From positions 210,969 to 274,968 of the forward strand of contig KE546966.1 in NCBI GenBank assembly GCA_000442125.1: a DNA stretch of 64,000 nucleotides, written 5' to 3'. Shown one piece after another: positions 57,962 to 64,000 of this stretch (its first letter is position 1; every line of letters starts with the position of its first letter). The position numbers were made by a program, and so were the translations under genes. The notes beneath the pieces are model-generated. The model searched no databases, had not been told where the DNA came from, and saw only the letters and a list, made by a program, of their open reading frames with translations. Origin of the DNA: Opeltia flavorubescens. Lineage: Eukaryota > Ascomycota > Lecanoromycetes > Teloschistales > Teloschistaceae.

Positions 57962-59275
57962 ATGGCCGATGCAGAAATTTCGAAGCATCCCACTGACTCA
58001 ATGGAAGCCGTATTGGCTCTTGTAGTATGCCTGTCATAGCTCCATACAATTGTCATAGACTGATATTGGCAGCTCAAAGAGACTGGCAAGTTCTTTCGCG
58101 CCTCACAATCCGGAGATTCTCGACAGATCAGCGCTGCGAAAGCGGCTATTGGTCAGACCATTCCAGCTGCGAATAACAGATTTCATGAAGCATTAGATGA
58201 CATTGAAATTGAGATAGTTGGTTGCATCTCCGAGTAAATGATGCTCGAGCTGATGATTTGCTAGATCAAAGCCAAATCGGTCTTTGAGCGAGATCTTTCT
58301 TCCATCCGTACCAAACGCGCAGAACGCGAGCGAGCTGCTGCAGGTGTCCTTCGTGCAAAAAGTCCCAGTAGCGTCAGCAAGAAGAACACTCCAGAAAACA
58401 ATGGCAATGAGAATGAGATACTTGGAGACCAGAACAATGGAGATCAGCCAGCGCAAACGGCCGAAGGGTCGAACAGTATCATGACTACGGACATATCAAT
58501 GACAGACGAGCCAATCCTGACAAGCGGTGACACACAATCTCCTAAGGACGCCAGAATGACAGATCCGATTCAAAATGAGCCATTCAGTATACCATCAGAA
58601 CTGCCCGAAGACCCCAAGCAGCCGAAAGGCCTCGCCATATCCCTCGACCAAGCTCCGACTCCTCCGACATCCATTCCACCAAACCTCAAGGCTGACAATG
58701 AAGCTGACCCTCCGTCCACCGAGCAAGCTTCCCAGCCACCCTCAAGCGCTGGCCTTCAGGATGCAGAATTCGAATCCATGTTCAATGATACAAATCTCCC
58801 AGATCCTACTGATGATTTGAACTTTGATCTCAACTTCTCCACCGATGATGCTAACGGTAGTTCCGATCTTCTCGATGTATCGGCATTCCAAAACATACCA
58901 CTGCCGAGTGGTGATGCTGGTGGGGATACATCTAATCAGACTGCTAATGAGGACCTCACCACTTTGCTACCTGGCTTGGAAAATTACGTCAATGGCTCAA
59001 ATGATTTCTCCATTGCGAACATACCCGGCATTAATACGGATTTCCTGAACACTGATGGCAACGGCAACGCGATCAATCTTCCAGGGCAATCTAGCACAGG
59101 TGGGGACGGGGGCCCTATGGATGCAGCAGTAGAGCCGACGGCACCTATTGAATCGAGCTTTGAAGATATGTTCGGGTTGGACTCGTACATGAATGGGACC
59201 GGGGATGATGAGTTGGGTGGGACGGGTGAAGTGGGAGACTTCGATGATAGCTGGTTCAAGGCTGACGGGAGTTGA
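57962..59275 (+). CDS. Hypothetical protein with acidic, Asp/Asn-rich C-terminus
   Basis: Seen: exons 57962-58021, 58073-58216 and 58265-59275; introns 51 and 48 nt; 404 aa. Residues 1-110 are helical (ALLKETGKFFRASQSGD, AKAAIGQTIPAANNRFHEAL, DIEIEIIKAKSVFERDLSSI, RTKRAERERAAAGVL). The rest is disordered, rich in Asp, Asn, Pro, Ser and Thr, with short aromatic-acidic blocks (FDLNFSTDD, FEDMFGLDSYM, DFDDSWFKADG). I do not recognise a named family. Inferred: the short acidic-hydrophobic blocks resemble transcription activation segments, so a nuclear adaptor or Mediator-like role is possible but unproven. Confidence 0.65.
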
Positions 59276-60139
59276 TTCGTGCGAGGGATCGATATATCGG
59301 AATGGTGCTGGTGGCTTCGTCCGTGCTGTCGAGACTTTTGGTATATGGTAAGTCAGTTCATCTATAGACATTTATCTCCGTTATCTACACGGTATCCATT
59401 TTGGGCCTCGCGCATTTGGTCAGTCTTGGCGCCTTATAATTAGGCTTGGCATCTTTCTTGTGTACGTGTGCAGGTCATTCCCCCATGCTTCATGCTCCTT
59501 ATCCCATACCTCTAGCAGGTCAGAGCATCATTTGTTTGTACATGTACTTATCAGCTACATTTAATCTTGTTGCATGAGACTTCTCTCGTATCCATCTTAC
59601 AATGCTGTAGATCACATCTTCTTTCTTCAAGTACCCATTAATTTTTCTACAATCCAAGCACAAGTTCTCCCGGCCACATACACACATAACCTTCTGTCAT
59701 ACCTTGCCCAACTTTAAGGGGTCTTTGGACGAGCAATCAAAAGTGCACGGGGACCAAAGTCTCATCGAAGCGTTTCAAAAAGACGGCATCATTGAGTGCG
59801 CGTTTGGAGCATCTCGCTATAACGTTTTGACGAGCAGGCACGGGACAAATGAAACGAAACTCTTCGAGATATCTTCTAATAATGGCACTGGCCATTTGAA
59901 AATTGCTGCTTGAGTGTTCTGTTTGACCGAGGTAGGCGATAGCCGCTGAGATGAAACAACTTGGCACGGACGCGATGGACTATACAAGATGTTTGAACCC
60001 AAAGCGTAACGGGGTAAAAACGGGGTAAAAGCGCCCGCAGGTTAATGAATTTCAAACTCACATGGCTCAGAAGTTGCAAGGAATTCAGATATCAAAATGG
60101 CCCGATATCATCGGCAAGTCTGTTTACTCTACACACAAG
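59276..60139. other. Intergenic, no gene seen
   Basis: The short frames at 59704-59970 on both strands have no recognisable domain. Confidence 0.5.
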
Positions 60140-60930
60140 ATGGATTTTCATTACAGCATTCACTTATTCTCAATCTCCCTATTCTTCATTCCCGTCTTAC
60201 TCGTCTCCCTTCCAACTCCTCTCTACCCACGACCCAATGAGAACCTTCCTTCCTTACCTCCTTTCCTATCGCATGACAACCATGAGGTCATTGACATCTC
60301 CTTGTCAATCACTTCTCAGACAGAACGATCTCGCCTGCTGGCCAAACGAGACTGGCGCACTCTACACAACATTTTCACTGTCCAAAACTTCGGCGACGAT
60401 TGGTCCCTCTACTTCGACAGCCTCAGCATGTGTCGCTCAAACGTCGATGTCGTTGCCTCCGAGCTCCTCGATTTCTATACCCAAGTCCTGGCCGCGGCCA
60501 TGCCGGCGTGGAGTAGCCAACCGCCCCGGACGGCACGTGGCGCTATTCTAGGGGATTTGGCGATACATTTCTATTCCGAGGCGCCGATTCCGTGGGACTT
60601 TCTGCATGGGTGGTTGTTGGGTTCGGTATGTCTTCTAGTTTACTTTGTTCTCTTCATGAATTTGGGCATAGCCATTGTAGCAATAATCGCATTTGACTTC
60701 ATTGGGAAGCGGGGAAAGGGCAAGGGCAGCAGAAGAGTGCGGACGATCGATGTGGAAATTACAATCCATTTGCTAACGAGGGAGAGTTATACTAGATCGC
60801 GCAGATGCAGAATATGCCTGGGGATGCTATCGCTGCGAGTTACAAGGTTGCACTTATGAGCGCTATTCGTACTGTTCCCATTTGGATCGAGCTAGTTCTT
60901 CCTTGGGCTGGCGGCGCTGCTGCTGCTTAG
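60140..60930 (+). CDS. Small secreted protein, function unknown
   Basis: Seen: exons 60140-60625 and 60805-60930, one 179 nt intron; 203 aa. Residues 1-28 form a signal peptide (FHYSIHLFSISLFFIPVLLV). Residues near 68-75 read LLAKRDW, a possible Kex2 site. The mature part contains LHNIFTVQNFGDDWSLYFDS, VASELLDFYTQVLAAAMPAW and, after the intron, MPGDAIAASYKVALMSAIRT. One Cys (SMCRSN) is seen in the mature part. I do not recognise the family. Reading through the intron would produce a different tail with a TM helix; the spliced form is preferred because it joins in frame and ends cleanly. Confidence 0.6.
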
Positions 60931-61415
60931 AGAAGGCACTTTGGGGTGGACGGGGAAGCAAGTGCACGCTGCTTGGTAAGATATCTCAAACCGGTCTTCG
61001 TCACTTCAGAACTTGAGATATTTCACCTAGCGATTCTGGTACGTGTGCAGCTTTCCTGGACATGGGTTTCCCCCTTCCATGAAGCATCTTGGGCAAGTTA
61101 AAGGTGAGTGCCCCCAAGGAGGATATACCTCTGATTCTGGCTTAGGTTGCTGCCTTCACAGAATCCAGTGATGGGAATTTGGATCCTTCTGGGAAATCGC
61201 CTTTCTAATTTCGGGCTTATTCTATGATCTTTTGAGCCCTTTCTGGACAAAATACCAACTTGGAGCAATATGGTGCTGATAAGTACCCGGAGCAGATGAC
61301 CAAGGCTGAACATAGTCGAGAGGAGACAAGTGTACCATAGGCGGCAAGAGATGCTTCATTATCATTGTCGGCATAAGTCAACGGTCTCCTTGCCCTTCCT
61401 CATTCATTGGAGACT
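60931..61415. other. Intergenic, no gene seen
   Basis: Short frames only. Confidence 0.5.
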
Positions 61416-62750
61416 TCATCCTCCAAGAATAATTTGAACCCCACTCAATCTATCACCCAGCAGACCGCTTCCCCCAGAACTCTCCGGATGCTCCGCAATC
61501 CACCTCAGGGCCAACTCCCTCGCTCCCCTCGCAGCCGCAAATTCCGGATCCTCATCACTCACCACAGGATGTTTATCTTGGGAATCCCTTATAACCCGCA
61601 TCACGATATCTTTGAATGTTTCCCGGCGCCCATTCCCGCCAGATAGGACACCATCACCTAGAAGTTGCACTATCGCAATAGGCCCTTCAGTTTGGAATTT
61701 TTGCGGTAGCTGTAAAAGGAGAGTGGCGACTTTAGCCCAATAAACAACATCCTTGTCCGGTCTTTTTTCCAATTAGGCATACCCGAGATCGAAAGACGTT
61801 AGCGTACGAGCTGCATCGTAGGGCTCATACGCGAGTTTAAGTTCCGCTGCAGGAGGCATACGCGACAGACGCGCATGGATAGAGGTATTGGTGTATTGAA
61901 TCGTATACACCGTCACACTTTCTTCTTCTTCCTTTACTTCTCCATGAGACCTTTCACTATCAGAAGAGTATTCACACCCACACCCTACATACCCCGCCAT
62001 AGCCGTGTGGGGATGATTATACTCCTCACGAGGCGTCACAGACTTCCACGCCGTCTCTGGCAGAATACCATAGGCAAAAAGTCCGTCGAGGATATCCTCT
62101 TCATAGAGCCCTGGAAGGGAAGGAAAAGATACGAGGGCGTGGTCGATGGAGGTGCCTGCTGTCTGGAACGGCGGAGAAGAGTTTGTGGAATGAGAAGGAC
62201 TGCTGGAGGAAGAAGAACGAGATCTCCCCAGAATAGCAAGATGTAGCTTTTGCAGCATATCGCTCAGGATCTTAACATCGTTTGAAGGAGGCTGGGTGAG
62301 ATATTTGCAGGCGAGTCGGTAGAGTTGGCGGGGTTTGTCGAGGTATTTTTCGAGGGGGGAGTTGTATGGTGGTCTTTTTCACGCTTTTAGACTGGGGATC
62401 AGAGTGAAATGGGCGAAGAAAGGCTCACGAAAAATGCCTCGATTTCTCACTGGAGAGCCGGCGCATTAAATCTTCATACTCGGGCCCGCCGTAGACTTTG
62501 GCTTTATCGCCGGGGACGTAAGCGTATCCGTCGTCGGGGCCGATTATAGTTCTGGGAGGCGAGATCAGTGGGATTGCTTTTTATATACGGGGAAGAAAGG
62601 AGATGGGAAAGGGAAAAGATACCCATATGAAGTCGTCAAGTCAATACCATACACCCTCGCCTGCACACTCGCACCCATAAAAAGCAGCAGCAGTAAAGAG
62701 AAATATGATGGAAGCACAAATATCGCCCGCAATCGTACACGAACCATCAT
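61416..62750 (-). pseudogene. Hsp70-like secretory protein gene interrupted by one in-frame stop
   Basis: Seen: exons 62750-62623, 62551-62429 and 62373-61416; introns 71 and 55 nt. The frame runs from a signal peptide (FSLLLLLFMGASVQA) and VYGIDLTTSYG (ATPase phosphate-1-like motif) through VYGGPEYEDLMRRLSSEK, PLEKYLDKPRQLYRLACKYL, SIDHALVSFPSLPG and YDAARTLTSFDLG, then a TAA at 61775-61773 (codon 284 of 402), and continues in frame with DVVYWAKVATLLLQLPQKF, GPIAIVQLLGDGV and AARGARELALRWIAEHP. Known: these are features of divergent fungal Hsp70-like (actin-fold) proteins. Inferred: a recent nonsense change (CAA to TAA would be one transition) or a base error; no intron rescues it well, although an acceptor at an AAG near GGGCCTATT keeps the frame by skipping the coding-like segment around the stop. 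Confidence 0.6.
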
Positions 62751-63234
62751 TGGAAAATAAAACCCCTAGATCAAGACAAACGGAACTCGCTCAGTGAAAA
62801 TTTGCCTGGGAATGTTTTCCCCCTTCACGAAACGGCTGTGAACCTTCGATTATTCAGGTATGACAAGAGCCTCTCTTACGCCTATGATTTTAGGATAGAT
62901 CTTCAAATTAATTAGCCGTGGTTGATTGATTGATTGATGTATGTGTGGTTGGGGGACATGTATACATTCTCAAATGGGGGGGCTGTGTTGCAACAAATCT
63001 CGAGCGGCAGCGCAGCACAGCCAGAAAAAATCATTCTAGTTTGAATCCTTCAAGATGTTTTTTCTTGATTCAATCGGGGCTCTTGGCTATTGATCTCTGC
63101 TTTTTTCTTTCTTTTGCCTTTCTTGCATTATATCGCGAAACCAGTAAAAATTAAAACCAAAAAAACGGAAGAAGAACACCAGTAAAGAGAGGTTTTTTAA
63201 ATATCTAAAGAAGCAGAAAATCCCAGACTGCTTT
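62751..63234. other. Intergenic, no gene seen
   Basis: Nothing recognisable; T-rich stretch near 63090-63180. Confidence 0.45.
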
Positions 63235-64000
63235 TTGTCAGCAAGTGGGATTTTGAGAGCGGAATTAAGCCTCCATGATATTTCTCCCATCCAGCCAAAC
63301 CTAGGACATCTTCGGTTCCTTCATATAAGTAAGTCTCCAAAGCATCAAAATACAAATGGGAAACCTAGTAAATCATCAAATTATGAAGCGCTTGAAATTC
63401 GGATACTATGTCACCACGTCAGGCCGGAATTATGGAATACCCTTCGTGGTCAAGAACAACCGCCGTTCTCCTTCAATGATCCTCAATGGATACCTTCTCG
63501 CGCGAAATTCTGGATTTGCACCATCACCGCTACTGGTTTGATCGTTGATTTCCTCGAGAACAAAAAACCGTCTACAACGCTACAGGAAAGCTCGGTGCGA
63601 TGTTCGTCAGACGCCATTCATATACTCACCGGTCCAAGGGAGAATCTTGTAGGGGCGAATCTTCTTTCAAGATTGGTGACAGTCGTCCTGTACTGGTTCT
63701 GCACCGCCATTTTCGTTGACGCTTTCAACAACTACTTCGCCGTATTGTCCGTGAGCCTGCGCATCAAGGATGTCAATCAATACAGGCCAAGGAAAGTTCA
63801 TCCACCGTTGACTCAGTATATTTGGGCTCTTTTGGGTATCTCGAAAACAACAGGAGGCTATGTACACATTTGGATTCAAAGACTCAAACACAGACTAATT
63901 CGATCTTGGATCAGGAAGTAGGGTAATCCTAACATTAAACCCCTTCTGGAAGAAAATGCCGTGGCATTGGCTTAGCCAGGGTCTTTCAGGGTTCACCACT
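63235..64000 (+). pseudogene. Membrane O-acyltransferase/wax-synthase-like fragment, frame disturbed and cut by window edge
   Basis: Seen: one frame at 63235-63921 reads PPFSFNDPQWIPSRAKFW, ANLLSRLVTVVLYWFCTAIF and VDAFNNYFAVLSVSLRIKDV, with several hydrophobic helices. An adjacent frame just upstream (63356-63460) reads YYVTTSGRNYGIPFVVKNN, and another after 63920 reads FWKKMPWHWLSQGL. Known: fungal wax-synthase/MBOAT_2 proteins (PF13813) carry a RGIGxPWxVKNIPPF-like motif, then helices, then an FWxxxWHQ-like motif. The VKN part and the PPF part lie in different frames with no room for an intron, which suggests a frameshift (or base error) near 63450. GTACAC near 63862 with a later TAG could be an intron leading to the last motif. 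No ATG start is certain and the 3' end is outside the window. Confidence 0.35.

Overview
The window reads as a gene-dense chromosome segment of a filamentous ascomycete (Pezizomycotina; a Leotiomycetes-like fungus is my guess from the overall look, not shown by the sequence). The support is: many short GT-AG introns (41-120 nt) with CTRAY-type branch points, a UstYa-type peptide cluster, a LaeA-like methyltransferase, a quelling-type RNA-dependent RNA polymerase, and a 3.5 kb AT-rich transposon whose CpA sites look mutated away by RIP. Gene models were built by hand from splice signals; wherever exon coordinates are given, the exons sum to whole codons.

Region 1 (1-11 kb) is the accessory part. 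It starts with a truncated rhodopsin-domain membrane protein. Then comes a small secreted precursor made of eleven 12-residue units ending in Lys-Arg with core LPEPGVGF, two UstYa-family (DUF3328) oxidases with paired HxxHC-type motifs, a divergent protein kinase, a 12-TM MFS exporter and a LaeA-like SAM methyltransferase. Together they look like an undescribed dikaritin-type RiPP cluster: the precursor enters the secretory pathway, Kex2 cuts at KR, the UstYa proteins cross-link the core, a methyltransferase may tailor it and the MFS protein exports it. A CCG-N6-CGG palindrome lies just upstream of the precursor and another lies between the divergent UstYa genes, suggesting a shared Zn2Cys6 regulator. 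No tyrosinase and no regulator gene were found here.

Region 2 (11-30 kb) holds an F-box-like protein, a fungal membrane protein, a Pub1/TIA-1-like three-RRM protein, a Pex11-like peroxin, a Cys-rich hypothetical, PIF1 helicase, EDC3 and the U-box cyclophilin PPIL2. Region 3 (30.4-34.0 kb) is a 3550 bp element with 48 bp perfect terminal inverted repeats and flanking TA, heavily AT-mutated. Region 4 (34-49.6 kb) holds STE50, small membrane and GPI-type secreted proteins, a CorA-like channel, a Gly/Gln-rich protein, an RNA-dependent RNA polymerase and a PQ-loop transporter. Region 5 (49.6-52.5 kb) has no recognisable gene but holds a tandem duplication. Region 6 (52.5-64 kb) carries divergent mitochondrial genes (glycine cleavage H protein and ribosomal protein bS6m), CDC48, an acidic hypothetical, a secreted protein, an Hsp70-like gene broken by one in-frame stop, and a frame-disturbed MBOAT/wax-synthase-like fragment at the right edge.
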